Shown: positions 44,747 through 53,327 of the stretch, piece after piece
Layout of the letters: each line of letters opens with the position of its first letter
Numbering within the stretch: position 1 is the first letter of the stretch
Assembly (NCBI RefSeq): GCF_000620105.1
Contig: NZ_KK211072.1
Coordinates: forward strand, 102,919 to 166,918
From: Microvirgula aerodenitrificans DSM 15089
GTDB lineage: Bacteria; Pseudomonadota; Gammaproteobacteria; Burkholderiales; Aquaspirillaceae
Length of the DNA stretch: 64,000 nucleotides
Direction of reading: 5' to 3'
Program-made: the position numbers and the translations under genes
Notes under the pieces: generated by a model
The model's input: only the letters and a program-made list of their open reading frames with translations
The model's database searches: none
What the model was told of the DNA's origin: nothing

Positions 44747-45073
44747 ATGTCAAACCGCTATATGCGCAGTTTGCTGCTTGTGGCACTGGCCACGGGCTTT
44801 GTCACCGTTGCCGGTTGTGCATCGACACCACACAAGGAAAGCACCGGTGAATACTTTGATGATTCGGCCATCACGACAAAAGTCAAAGCCGCCATCTTCA
44901 ATGACCCCGGCCTGAGCGCTGCCGAAATCAATGTCGAAACCTTCAAGGGCAAGGTCCAGCTGAGCGGCTTTGTCAATTCGCAGGAAAAAATCGATCGCGC
45001 CGTGAGCGTGGCCCGCAGCGTGAATGGCGTGCAATCGGTACACAACAAGATCAGCCTGAAGCAGGCGCCGTAA
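44747..45073 (+). CDS. BON-domain lipoprotein
   Basis: 108 aa. Lipoprotein signal with lipobox VAGC (Cys24), then one BON domain (about 40-105: DDSAITTKVKAAIFNDPGLS, GKVQLSGFVNSQEKIDRAV). Osmotic or envelope stress-type periplasmic protein, like the BON repeats of OsmY. GAAGGATCTGATC precedes the ATG. Confidence 0.9.
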   Translation: MSNRYMRSLLLVALATGFVTVAGCASTPHKESTGEYFDDSAITTKVKAAIFNDPGLSAAEINVETFKGKVQLSGFVNSQEKIDRAVSVARSVNGVQSVHNKISLKQAP

Positions 45074-45261
45074 GTCTGTTTGCGGCAGCCGGTCCGGCAT
45101 GAGGGCAGGGCGGTGACATGGCGCGTGGCGCATCGGCATGCACCGCAGCACGGGATGGGGCAAGGCATTGTTTTTGTGCGGAATTGGCAATTTGCAATTG
45201 CTTGCATATCCGGTTGTCCAAAACTATTGTCATAAACGGATTCCGTTATGGCGTTATTTTC

Positions 45262-47112
45262 ATGCTGCCATCCCGCCTGCGTCTGGCCGCGGCACTGCTT
45301 GTCCCGGCTGCGGCGCTGCTGCTCAGTAGCGGCTACTGGTGGAGCCAGTCCCTGGCGCACCAGAAATTGCTGGACACCGCCCGTCAGGCGGCGGAACACC
45401 GGGCCATCCAGCTGGCCAGTGCCGTTGCCCAGCAGACCGATACGCTGCTGCAGATGGTCGATGTCACGCTGCAGACCCTGGGCAACGAGTACGTTGACGA
45501 GGAGTTCTCCGGCTTTCTCCGCTCGGTGTCCTATGCCCGTGCCAGTTTTCCGGCCGTGGCCGAAATGCAGGTGTCGATCAACAATGCCCAGGGACAGATG
45601 GTGTATTCCTCGGTGGGACTGAATCACACCATCTCGGTGGCCGACCGGGAGTATTTCCGGTTTCATCAGCGCACGGCCCGGTCCGGCCTGTTTGTCGGCG
45701 AGCCGCTGCTGGCCCGCACGACCGGCACCTGGCTGATCCCGATCTCCCGCCCGATGTTCGACAAGCGCGGCTTTGCCGGGGTCATTACCATCGGCATCGC
45801 GCCCGCCTACCTGCTGCAGCGCTGGCACGAGCTGCAGTTGCTGCCGCGTGATGTGGTGTACGTGATCCGCCGGGACGGCAGTTATCTGGCCCGCTCCCTG
45901 TCCCTGTCTCAGGCCATGACCGAGCGCGAGCCCGATGAAGTGCCCCATCCGGGCCGCAGTGGAAGACGCCAGGGGCTGCTGGAAAGGGACAGCGATTTCG
46001 ATGCCGTGCACCGGCTGATCGGCTGGCAGAAACTGGGGACGGGCGATATGGCCGCAGCGGTCGGGCTGGATCTCGACGCCGTCATGTCCCCGGTCGAGAG
46101 CTATATCACCCAATCCCGGCTGCGCAGTGTGGCGATCAATATCCTGCTGCTGCTGGTCTGCGTGCTGATCACCTGGCTGATCATGCGCCTGCAGCGCCAT
46201 CGGGCCATGCTGCAGGCCATCTACGATGTGCTGCCGGTCGGTGTCGTGGTGACGGATCCGCAGGGGCATATTGTCGACTGCAACCAGATGTCCGAGCAGT
46301 TGCTTGGCCTGGAACGTAAGGTGCAGCTGTCCAGCGATCTCAGCAGGTTCGAGGGGCGGCTGTACCACGCTGACGGATCGCGCATGAGCGCTGCCGAGCT
46401 CCCCGGCATGCGCGCCCTGCTTGGCGGGGAACTGGTGCACCATGAAGAAGTCGGCTTCATCCATCCGGCGCAGAAGGCAATGTGCTGGCTGTCGATCAGC
46501 GCCATTCCCTGCTCCGACGCCGGTTATGGCGTGGTGATTGCCTTTATCGACATTACCCATTCGCGGAATCACCGTCAGGCGGTAGAGCATATTGCCTTCC
46601 ATGATGCACTGACCGGCCTGCCGAACCGCCGCTTGCTGTCGGACCGCCTCAACCAGGCCCTGTCCAGGACCGCCCGGCAACCGGGCCGGCTGGTCGTCTG
46701 CTTTCTGGATCTGGACGGGTTCAAGCCGGTGAATGACAAGCATGGTCATGATGCGGGCGATGCGCTGCTGATGGAGATCGCGAAGCGGCTGCAAAAGGTG
46801 GTACGCACTGGCGATACCGTGGCCCGGCTGGGCGGCGACGAGTTTGTCGTGGTGCTGAACGGGCTGGGCAGCGCACAGGAAATGGACGATGTCCTGGAAC
46901 GGATTGCCGCCGCCGTGGCGACCCCGGTCGAGCTGGGCGCCAGTCAGACGGCACAGGTCACGGCCAGTATTGGCGTGGCCATGCATCCCGAGGATGGCGA
47001 CGATGCCGATACCCTGCTGCGCTATGCCGATCAGGACATGTACCGGGCCAAGCAGTCCGGGCAGTGCATCTGCCATTTCCGGCGGGAGGGCAGGGAGAGT
47101 GTTGTCTGGTGA
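45262..47112 (+). CDS. Membrane-bound diguanylate cyclase (dCache-PAS-GGDEF)
   Basis: 616 aa. An N-terminal helix, a periplasmic dCache-like sensor (about 35-285), a second helix (about 290-310: SVAINILLLLVCVLITWLIM), a PAS-like domain (about 318-430) and a GGDEF domain. The active motif GGDEF is at 524-528 and a product-inhibition I-site RTGD lies five residues before it. It should make c-di-GMP and be subject to feedback. The ATG at 45262 starts at the first helix. Confidence 0.93.
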   Translation: MLPSRLRLAAALLVPAAALLLSSGYWWSQSLAHQKLLDTARQAAEHRAIQLASAVAQQTDTLLQMVDVTLQTLGNEYVDEEFSGFLRSVSYARASFPAVAEMQVSINNAQGQMVYSSVGLNHTISVADREYFRFHQRTARSGLFVGEPLLARTTGTWLIPISRPMFDKRGFAGVITIGIAPAYLLQRWHELQLLPRDVVYVIRRDGSYLARSLSLSQAMTEREPDEVPHPGRSGRRQGLLERDSDFDAVHRLIGWQKLGTGDMAAAVGLDLDAVMSPVESYITQSRLRSVAINILLLLVCVLITWLIMRLQRHRAMLQAIYDVLPVGVVVTDPQGHIVDCNQMSEQLLGLERKVQLSSDLSRFEGRLYHADGSRMSAAELPGMRALLGGELVHHEEVGFIHPAQKAMCWLSISAIPCSDAGYGVVIAFIDITHSRNHRQAVEHIAFHDALTGLPNRRLLSDRLNQALSRTARQPGRLVVCFLDLDGFKPVNDKHGHDAGDALLMEIAKRLQKVVRTGDTVARLGGDEFVVVLNGLGSAQEMDDVLERIAAAVATPVELGASQTAQVTASIGVAMHPEDGDDADTLLRYADQDMYRAKQSGQCICHFRREGRESVVW

Positions 47113-47392
47113 GGAGGGGCCGGCCGGAGTCTTGTCGGGTTGTTGGCAAGCCTTTGCCCAAGGTGATTGCCCTCCTTCGGGAAGCGGCTGGTCTCACTGA
47201 AAACGATCTTCCCTCTGCGCTTGACCCTCTCTTGAGCGAGGTAGGATAATTCCCGGTTTGATTTCAAATGCTTAGTTATCGTTGCCATGGCACTGTTTTC
47301 AGTGCAGCAAAAGCATTCCTGGGTGCGGCAGCGGCGGTCATGCGCTCCCGGCGCTGCACCGAAGCGACGAAAACCGGCAAAAACAGGTAGAA
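47113..47392. other. Region between the cyclase gene and the dusA fragment
   Basis: 280 bases with no gene. Holds the promoter at 47221-47250 and presumably the 5' leader of dusA. Confidence 0.5.
47221..47250 (+). promoter_or_regulatory. Sigma-70 promoter of interrupted dusA
   Basis: TTGACC (47221-47226) and GATAAT (47245-47250) are 18 nt apart, 140 nt before the dusA start. It still fires toward the prophage boundary. Confidence 0.65.
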
Positions 47393-47503
47393 ATGGACAG
47401 CAACAAGACCGCCGCAGACAACGACAAAACCCAGTCAGGGCAAGGATTTGCCAGCCAGCTCCCGCCCCGCCGCGTTGCCGTGGCGCCGATGCTGGACTGG
47501 TGA
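47393..47503 (+). pseudogene. dusA: 5' fragment of dusA, cut by prophage insertion
   Basis: 36 aa ending PPRRVAVAPMLDW and then a stop. RVAVAPMLDW is the conserved start of tRNA-dihydrouridine synthase A, which normally continues TDRHCRYFHR. The rest of the gene is replaced by phage DNA from about 47501. dusA is a known attachment gene for a family of prophage/island integrases that insert at exactly this motif. A full-length dusA may be re-formed at the other, unseen, end of the element. Confidence 0.88.
47472..47503. other. Probable attachment site of the dusA-integrated prophage
   Basis: The last dusA bases, GGCGCCGATGCTGGACTGG at 47482-47500, are the conserved region where dusA-type integrases recombine. 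AT-rich phage DNA begins right after. The duplicate site should lie beyond the right window edge. Confidence 0.65.
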
Positions 47504-47707
47504 GCTATTACTTAAAAAGTATTTTTTATCAATGCATTGGGTGATTTATATTTTTCCTGTAGCACCCATTAGTGCATCGCTAGAGAGCCTTTGCATGATA
47601 CTGGGCAACTTTTTCCAGCCTGCCAGCTCGGCATGCCTTTCCGGGAATTAATAAAGATTCAAGCCCTTCACATGCAGGAGAACGGTATGTGCATGGACCT
47701 TTAACGC
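47504..47707. other. AT-rich prophage end
   Basis: About 200 bases of AT-rich DNA, distinct from the host composition, between the attachment site and the lysis operon terminator. No gene is convincing. Confidence 0.5.
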
Positions 47708-47759
47708 AAAAAAAGCCCCCTCCCATTACGGTATGAATCCGTACGGGAGGGGGCTTTTT
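47708..47759. terminator. Bidirectional terminator at the prophage boundary
   Basis: AAAAAGCCCCCTCCC pairs with GGGAGGGGGCTTTTT, and an inner ACGG/CCGT extends the stem. T-runs on both strands. It ends the leftward lysis operon and shields the phage from dusA promoter read-through. Confidence 0.93.
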
Positions 47760-48010
47760 CATTTCTGCTCGTAGGCATGCTGCAACCCGATGCGCTCAAC
47801 AACACAGGCCGCATACTGCCGCACCAGAACCAGATAGCGCTCGACCAGATCATCCGGGTTATCGCTGGCCAGGCGCTCGATCTGTGGCGCTGGCGCCGCC
47901 AGATTGGCTGACAGTGATGGCCGCGTTGGCATCGTCGACGGCGGATTGGATGCGGCGCAGGCGCTCAGCATCAAAACGGCAATCGGCAGGCAGAGGGTTC
48001 TGGGTGACAT
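47759..48010 (-). CDS. Outer-membrane spanin lipoprotein (Rz1-like)
   Basis: 83 aa. Lipoprotein signal with lipobox LSAC, then a short Pro-containing linker (SNPPSTMPTRPSL). Its start lies inside the Rz-like gene in another frame, the usual nested Rz/Rz1 arrangement. Together the two span the periplasm and disrupt the outer membrane at lysis. Confidence 0.85.
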   Translation of the reverse strand: MSPRTLCLPIAVLMLSACAASNPPSTMPTRPSLSANLAAPAPQIERLASDNPDDLVERYLVLVRQYAACVVERIGLQHAYEQK

Positions 48011-48272
48011 AGGTACGGTACTCCGTGCTGTGCCGGGCGGCATTGGCGTTGATCTGGTTGACGCGGGTCTGGATGTCGCCAGCGATGGTATTCAGGCGAT
48101 TGGATTCGGTGCGGAAGTCGGTCAGTGTCTGGCGGGCGTCGGCCAGTGCCTTGTCCTGGACGGCGCGTTCGGCCTGCTGGTCGCGGGTATGCCAGCCGTG
48201 CCACCAGACGCCGGCCAGCAGGGTGATCAGCAGCAGTGCGCCGGCGCCGTAGCGATAGAGCGCAGCGGTCAT
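47859..48272 (-). CDS. Inner-membrane spanin (Rz-like)
   Basis: 137 aa. N-terminal membrane helix (GAGALLLITLLAGVWWHGW) followed by a coiled-coil periplasmic region (QQAERAVQDKALADARQTL). Follows the endolysin gene by overlap (stop at 48269) and contains the Rz1 start. Confidence 0.88.
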   Translation of the reverse strand: MTAALYRYGAGALLLITLLAGVWWHGWHTRDQQAERAVQDKALADARQTLTDFRTESNRLNTIAGDIQTRVNQINANAARHSTEYRTYVTQNPLPADCRFDAERLRRIQSAVDDANAAITVSQSGGASATDRAPGQR

Positions 48273-48811
48273 ACGATCACCGCCTGCGCACGCTGAAACA
48301 GCGCCAGCCGGTCGGCCTGGCCGTTCAGCCCGCCATTGATGCGGCGGGTGATGGTGGCGAAGTCGCCGCGATCGGCCAGCGTGTTCAGCCCCTTCTGGCT
48401 CCAGAACAGCGCCGCCGACCGGCAGGCCAGCTCCGGCTGTTCCAGCAGCTCCGGCTGGCGCAACACGCGGTCATCGCCGAACAGCGCCTGCGACGTCGTG
48501 CCGTAGTTGGCACGCCCGGTCACCTGGATCAGGCCGCGCCCCATGAACCGGCGACCGTCACCGGCAACAGTGTTGCCGAGGTCGCGCCGGCCCTCGTAGC
48601 CCGACTGGGCGGCGGTCGGCCCCCATAGTTCGCGGGTGTAGCGCAGTTGGCCGGACTCGTGCCCGATCTGCGCCAGGAACGCACGCTGGCGTGCCGGCGT
48701 GGTGATGGCGTACTGCGCCATGGCGGCGTTCAGGTGCGGCAGGAATGTCGCCGCCCGGGCGCCGGCTTTCGGATAAACCCGCTTGAGCTGGTCGAGTGTG
48801 ATGTCTGACAT
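48269..48811 (-). CDS. Phage endolysin, glycoside hydrolase family 19
   Basis: 180 aa. Chitinase-class GH19 fold with the catalytic region FLAQIGHESGQLRYTRELWG and GRGLIQVTGRANYGTTSQ. Cleaves cell-wall glycan at lysis. No signal peptide, so it needs a holin. GGAGATACCA precedes the ATG. A strong hairpin (48832-48855, GAAGCCCCG/CGGGGCTTC) lies just upstream. Confidence 0.92.
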   Translation of the reverse strand: MSDITLDQLKRVYPKAGARAATFLPHLNAAMAQYAITTPARQRAFLAQIGHESGQLRYTRELWGPTAAQSGYEGRRDLGNTVAGDGRRFMGRGLIQVTGRANYGTTSQALFGDDRVLRQPELLEQPELACRSAALFWSQKGLNTLADRGDFATITRRINGGLNGQADRLALFQRAQAVIV

Positions 48812-48871
48812 TGGTATCTCCGAAAATGATGAAGCCCCGACTGAGCGGGGCTTCTGAATGGGATGACTTGA

Positions 48872-49366
48872 TTACTGTTCGCTGTCGCCGGCATCGCGCT
48901 GGCCACCCAATCTGACGAACAGCAAGCGCTTGATCCAGGCGATGTCTTTCAGCACCGCCATCGCGGCGTCGGCGATCGGGATCAGCAGCACGCCACAGAG
49001 CATGCCGGCGAAGCCAGTACCGCCCGGGCCGAGTGCCCAGATTTCTGAGGTGGCCACGCCGCCGAAATACGAACCACCGGCCGACACGGCCAGCAGCATG
49101 CTTTTTTCCGGCCAGGCACGGCCGCGCAGGTTCAGCAGCAGGAACAGCGATCCGACGAAGGCTCCGACGGCCGCGGTCAGGTGCACCGGCGGCACGGCTG
49201 TGGTGGTGGCCGCCTTACCGACCATGGCGGCGACCGCCTGGGCGGACAGGCCGGCCAGGGCGGCGGATACCGCGGCGACTATCAGACTGCGGAACGCAAT
49301 CAGGGCGCCGAATCCGACGACGACAGCGATCAGGAATTGCCACGCACGGCGGCGGATATGGGTCAT
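48872..49366 (-). CDS. Holin-like phage membrane protein
   Basis: 164 aa with about four membrane segments (FLIAVVVGFGALIAF, LTAAVGAFVGSLFLLL, GFAGMLCGVLLIPIADAA). Location upstream of the endolysin suggests a holin or a lysis-accessory protein. ATG 49366 follows GAGGGAACCGT. Confidence 0.7.
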   Translation of the reverse strand: MTHIRRRAWQFLIAVVVGFGALIAFRSLIVAAVSAALAGLSAQAVAAMVGKAATTTAVPPVHLTAAVGAFVGSLFLLLNLRGRAWPEKSMLLAVSAGGSYFGGVATSEIWALGPGGTGFAGMLCGVLLIPIADAAMAVLKDIAWIKRLLFVRLGGQRDAGDSEQ

Positions 49367-49382
49367 ACGGTTCCCTCGGACG

Positions 49383-49405
49383 AAAAAACCCCGCACACGA
49401 CGGGG
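49383..49405 (-). terminator. Intrinsic terminator between tail fibre and lysis modules
   Basis: CCCCG/CGGGG stem followed on the minus strand by six T. It separates the tail/fibre transcript from the holin gene. Confidence 0.75.
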
Positions 49406-49423
49406 ATGGATTCAGGACAACAG

Positions 49424-49843
49424 TCAGGTCGCCGGGTGCGGATCGCCACCGAACGCAGCCGGGCCGAATGCCCGTACCGCGGCTGCATACAGCGCGGCAC
49501 ACCAGGCCGGCATGCCGGCTGCGCGCAACATGTCGTGGAACAGCGCCACGGTCGCGGCCCGGGTCACCGGCACATCGGCGGCGAACTGGCACAGCGCGTC
49601 ATGCACCAGGCTCGGATAGAAGGTCGGCGGCCGGCCGTCGATGCCGGGCGGACCATCCGGCGTCCCGAGCCACAGACCGCCCGGCACACGCCAGGCGGGG
49701 CTGCAGCCGTCCCAGGCGTAGCCGGCCGGAATGGTCAGCGCGCCGTCGCCAATCCGCAGCCACTCGTTGCAAAAGCAAATCCCCGCGAGGTGCGGGGATT
49801 TGAGGGTGTAGGCCGTATCGAGCCGATAGCGCCAGGTCACCAC
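49424..49843 (-). CDS. DUF1353-like phage protein
   Basis: 139 aa. Pattern LTIPAGYAWDGCSPAWR then YPSLVHDALCQF resembles DUF1353-type phage proteins of unknown role. It overlaps the start of the module by 7 nt with the upstream gene. A perfect 11-bp hairpin (49776-49802) lies within its 5' codons. Confidence 0.7.
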   Translation of the reverse strand: MVTWRYRLDTAYTLKSPHLAGICFCNEWLRIGDGALTIPAGYAWDGCSPAWRVPGGLWLGTPDGPPGIDGRPPTFYPSLVHDALCQFAADVPVTRAATVALFHDMLRAAGMPAWCAALYAAAVRAFGPAAFGGDPHPAT

Positions 49844-50406
49844 GTCACCTCCTGCACCTGGTCCAGCGTCCCGGCGGCAGCAATGCGGTCCTCGGCGGCC
49901 TGGCGACGGCCGATCAGCGCACCGGACGCCAGCGCATAGGCACTGGCCTTGGCCTGCACCCGCTCGGCCAGCACAGGCACGGTCAGCCCGCGCGCGCCGG
50001 CAATCGCCGACAGCAGCGGCGTGTCGGCCTCGGCATCGTGCGCCAGCGCCTCGGCCTCACGTACCTGCTGCGCCCAACTGGTGACCTCGCCGTCCGGGTA
50101 GCTGGCGGCCAGCGCGGCCAGTGCTGCGCTGCATGCGGCATTGATGCGTGCCAGTGCCGCCTGTCGAGCCGCATCGAGCAGCGCGTCGTCATCCGGCGCC
50201 AGCGCGAGCTGACCGAGGTACTCGGTATCAGCCATCGCGCAGGCCGGAATTTCCGGCGGCCGGCCGGCCGGGGTCACGGCGACAAAATAGCCGTCGGCAC
50301 GGTAGTCGGTCGGCACCGTCCAGACATCGACGGCGGCCGGGGCGGCGAGACGCGGCAGGGGCAGCAGAGTCTCGCCGAGGATCAGGGTATGGTTTTCAAT
50401 TTTCAT
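49837..50406 (-). CDS. Tail fibre-associated protein (probable assembly chaperone)
   Basis: 189 aa. N-terminal beta-rich region (NHTLILGETLLPLPRLAAPA) and Ala-rich helices (TSWAQQVREAEALAHDAEAD), the layout of DUF4376-type fibre assembly proteins. It sits directly after the fibre gene. Confidence 0.65.
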   Translation of the reverse strand: MKIENHTLILGETLLPLPRLAAPAAVDVWTVPTDYRADGYFVAVTPAGRPPEIPACAMADTEYLGQLALAPDDDALLDAARQAALARINAACSAALAALAASYPDGEVTSWAQQVREAEALAHDAEADTPLLSAIAGARGLTVPVLAERVQAKASAYALASGALIGRRQAAEDRIAAAGTLDQVQEVTW

Positions 50407-50409
50407 GGG

Positions 50410-52956
50410 TCAGACCTTTGCGAGACGAGTGCCGGCGAGCCCGGTTACCGCCGATTCGGATTCGATGATGCTGAGATGGAACAGGCCATCACCCGCACCG
50501 CCGCGGGCATGGCCACCGTGATAGGCGATGCAGACGGGATTTTGGTAGAAGAGGTCTCCAGAGCTGCCGTTGGCAGCCAGCTCGTCTCCGGTAGCTGGTA
50601 AAAAACAGATCGACAGGTCATGGAGGGCACCACTGTCGATTGAGAATGTGGCTGGATAGGTTCCACTGCGTGGTGCGGTCTGACCGGTAGTCTGATAGGT
50701 TTTGTTACCGTTCCTGTCCCAGACCATGTATCTGGAATTCGCGTCGGTCCGAAGTCCGTCGACTATCTGCCAGATGTTGCCCCACAGGCCCACGATGCCG
50801 CGCCAAGTTGCCTGCGCCACGAGAGAATTATCGACTGCCTGTGTGGCCATTTCGTTGACGCAGCCTTGACCGATCAGGGATTGGCTGTCAGCGCCCCCCA
50901 TTTCGATCAGAGCCAGCAACTGGATCGCCGCCAGTTGGTAGATATTCCACAGACCAAATCCGGTTACACCTCCTGTGTTACGTGCTACGGCCCTGGCCTT
51001 CAGGGTCAGGGAGGCGAGGTCCACCGCCGGCGCCACGCCAGCGACCGAGCCGAGCTTGGTGCCATCCGTCGTGCCCTGATACTTGCCGACCCAGAACTGC
51101 GCGACCGGCGCCCCATCGACCATGAACGCCGGGTGCAGCGTGTAACCGGGCAGCGGCTGGTCCGAGATCGACCAGAATCGACGCCCCGCATATGGCCCTG
51201 CGGCCAGCGTGCCGGCCTTCACATAGAACGCCGGGATGCGGACCATCGCCTGCCCGTCGATCGTCACGCTGCTGATGGCGCCATAGATCGGGTGCGTGTT
51301 GAAAAACGACGCATCCGTGACCCGGTCATTGCCGTTCTCGTCGATGCGCCGCCAGGTCCCGGCTCCGCCGCCGGTCTGGGCCAGCACGATGCCGATCACG
51401 TTCGCAAACTGGGTTTTGGTGGTGATCCTGATTTCATTCGACCAGTCCGACCAGCCCCGGGCTGCTCCCTGGTGGCGCACGCGCAGGAAATAGCTGTTCT
51501 GGCCGGGCTGCAGTTTGCCGGCCGGGGTCACGACCGACGTTTTGTTGACGGTATCGGTCCCGCTGTCCCAGACCGGCGCCGCATAGCTGCCGGCCGCGCT
51601 GCGGATCTGCCACTGGCTGGCCGTATGGGTGTCGGTCGCGACCGACACCGCGAACGGGCTCGATGCCAGCGTCGGCTGTTCGGGGATGTCGACCGCGTTC
51701 ATGGCCGGGCCGGTCAGCGTCGGCGTGGCGACGTAGACGAACGACGCAGCGGTGGTGAACGCGCTGGCGGCCGACCAGTCCGACCACAGGCCGGCCACGT
51801 CACGGACACGGGCGCGCACCTGATAGGTTTTACCGACTGCCAGCACGCCGGCCGGCAGCGGGTAGGACAGCCCGGCCGGCAGTTCGCCGGAGTCGTGCAG
51901 CACCGCCGCAAAATCCGCCGTCGCCGACACCTGGAACTGCACCGCCGCCTGGGCATTTCCGGCCGGGCTGCTGTAGCCGGCCAGCGCCAGCGTCGGCCGC
52001 TCCATAATGCCGGTGGCCGCGGCGGCCGGCGCGCTGATCACCGGGGTAGCGGGACGCTGGGACGGGTTGATGAACCCACCGAGGCCGGTCGGCGCACCGA
52101 GTGCGACCAGATGCTGAATCGTCATCGGCTCGCCGCTGATGTCGAGGCGCAGTGCGCCGTCGCCACGCATCGGCAGCATGTATTCGTAGTCGGCAAATCC
52201 GGCCGGCACGCCATCGCCCTGGCGACGCACCGACCAGCCGCACTCGCGCCAGGTCGTCTGGTAGGCATCGCGATAGTAGAGCCGCGCCTCGCCGGCATTC
52301 AGCGTGCGGCGCAGCACGACGGCGCCGCCGTCGAGGTCGGTGCCGATATTGATCGGGCGGCTCAGGTAGAGGTCGCCAACGGCGGCCACCGCGTTTGCGG
52401 CACCGCGCACGTCGAGGCTCGACCGCGACAGGGTCGCGCCGGCCGCCCAGTCTCGGCTGAGGTTGGCGCTCAGGCGCAGGCGGGTCGCCGACAGGATGGC
52501 CGACACCAGGACCAGAGCTGCAGTGCCGCCAGCATCAGCCAGCACATAGTAATCACCGACGCGCAGGCTGGCGGTACTGGCCACATCGAGCGAGTCGTCA
52601 CCATTGACACCACCGGTCACCGGGACCGGCGCGAGATCGATCAGCGTATAGCCGGGCGTGAACAGCTCGAATGCGACGCGGTTGCCGCGATACAGCCAGT
52701 CGAGGCTGACCGCGCGCTGGACAGCCACGCTGCTGGTCGCCTCGACGCCCGACACGCGCGCATCGAGCTCGCCGACGCGGGTGTCCGTGCTGTCGCTCAG
52801 CGACGCCAGGGTGGCATTCAGATAGGCGTCGTTGTCGAGCAGCGCCTGATGGGTCGGATTCCAGGTATCCGGGTGGGCGACGCTGCTGGTGGTCAGCGCC
52901 GGCAGCGAGGTCGTCAGCGCCGGGGCGTCGGACGGGGTCAGCGTGGTCTGGGTCAT
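50410..52956 (-). CDS. Phage tail fibre / receptor-binding protein
   Basis: 848 aa. N-terminal attachment and coiled region, then fibronectin-III-like repeats (about 290-510: RVRDVAGLWSDWSAASAFTT, LRVRHQGAARGWSDWSNEI), then a globular C-terminal domain (from about 530) with WVGKYQGTTDGTK, GLWNIYQLAAIQLLALIEMG and GGHARGGAGDGLFHL. This resembles the lectin/formylglycine-enzyme fold seen at phage fibre tips. It should bind the host surface. Confidence 0.85.
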   Translation of the reverse strand: MTQTTLTPSDAPALTTSLPALTTSSVAHPDTWNPTHQALLDNDAYLNATLASLSDSTDTRVGELDARVSGVEATSSVAVQRAVSLDWLYRGNRVAFELFTPGYTLIDLAPVPVTGGVNGDDSLDVASTASLRVGDYYVLADAGGTAALVLVSAILSATRLRLSANLSRDWAAGATLSRSSLDVRGAANAVAAVGDLYLSRPINIGTDLDGGAVVLRRTLNAGEARLYYRDAYQTTWRECGWSVRRQGDGVPAGFADYEYMLPMRGDGALRLDISGEPMTIQHLVALGAPTGLGGFINPSQRPATPVISAPAAAATGIMERPTLALAGYSSPAGNAQAAVQFQVSATADFAAVLHDSGELPAGLSYPLPAGVLAVGKTYQVRARVRDVAGLWSDWSAASAFTTAASFVYVATPTLTGPAMNAVDIPEQPTLASSPFAVSVATDTHTASQWQIRSAAGSYAAPVWDSGTDTVNKTSVVTPAGKLQPGQNSYFLRVRHQGAARGWSDWSNEIRITTKTQFANVIGIVLAQTGGGAGTWRRIDENGNDRVTDASFFNTHPIYGAISSVTIDGQAMVRIPAFYVKAGTLAAGPYAGRRFWSISDQPLPGYTLHPAFMVDGAPVAQFWVGKYQGTTDGTKLGSVAGVAPAVDLASLTLKARAVARNTGGVTGFGLWNIYQLAAIQLLALIEMGGADSQSLIGQGCVNEMATQAVDNSLVAQATWRGIVGLWGNIWQIVDGLRTDANSRYMVWDRNGNKTYQTTGQTAPRSGTYPATFSIDSGALHDLSICFLPATGDELAANGSSGDLFYQNPVCIAYHGGHARGGAGDGLFHLSIIESESAVTGLAGTRLAKV

Positions 52957-52964
52957 GGTGCCTC

Positions 52965-53327
52965 TCAGTATTCAAAAACGAGTTCGACCTCGAACTCGGT
53001 GTCGGGCTCGAACGATTTGGGGGCCAGCACGCGGCGGCCCATCAGCGTGCCGTCGGCGGTGAACACGCCGACCTCGCGCAGTGTGTTGCCGCCGGCCGCC
53101 TCGCCGGTCAGGACGCCGGACGCGATCAGCGTCGGGCCGTCGACCTGTGTCGTGACCGGTACGCGCACGAACTCGTCGCCGAGCGCGAAATCGGTCTCCG
53201 GCTCATACGGTCGGTCGCTACGGCCGAATGCCATCCACGCGGTTTTCGGAATGGCGGTGCCGGCGGCCGCGGCGAGTGCGACCTGGTGCCGATACGTGTG
53301 CGAAACGGCGATAGCCTGTTGAGCCAT
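52965..53327 (-). CDS. Tail-collar/fibre N-terminal-like phage protein
   Basis: 120 aa, beta-rich (DEFVRVPVTTQVDGPTLIAS, GGNTLREVGVFTADG). Similar to the N-terminal domain of P2 gpH-type fibres encoded as a separate protein. Start overlaps the gpI stop by 1 nt. Confidence 0.7.
   Translation of the reverse strand: MAQQAIAVSHTYRHQVALAAAAGTAIPKTAWMAFGRSDRPYEPETDFALGDEFVRVPVTTQVDGPTLIASGVLTGEAAGGNTLREVGVFTADGTLMGRRVLAPKSFEPDTEFEVELVFEY

Noticed and set aside
44758-47076. 772-codon minus-strand frame
   Set aside because: Antisense of the BON and GGDEF genes, which have intact motifs on the plus strand.
50866-53322. 818-codon plus-strand frame across the tail fibre gene
   Set aside because: Shadow frame; the minus strand carries coherent phage tail proteins in order.
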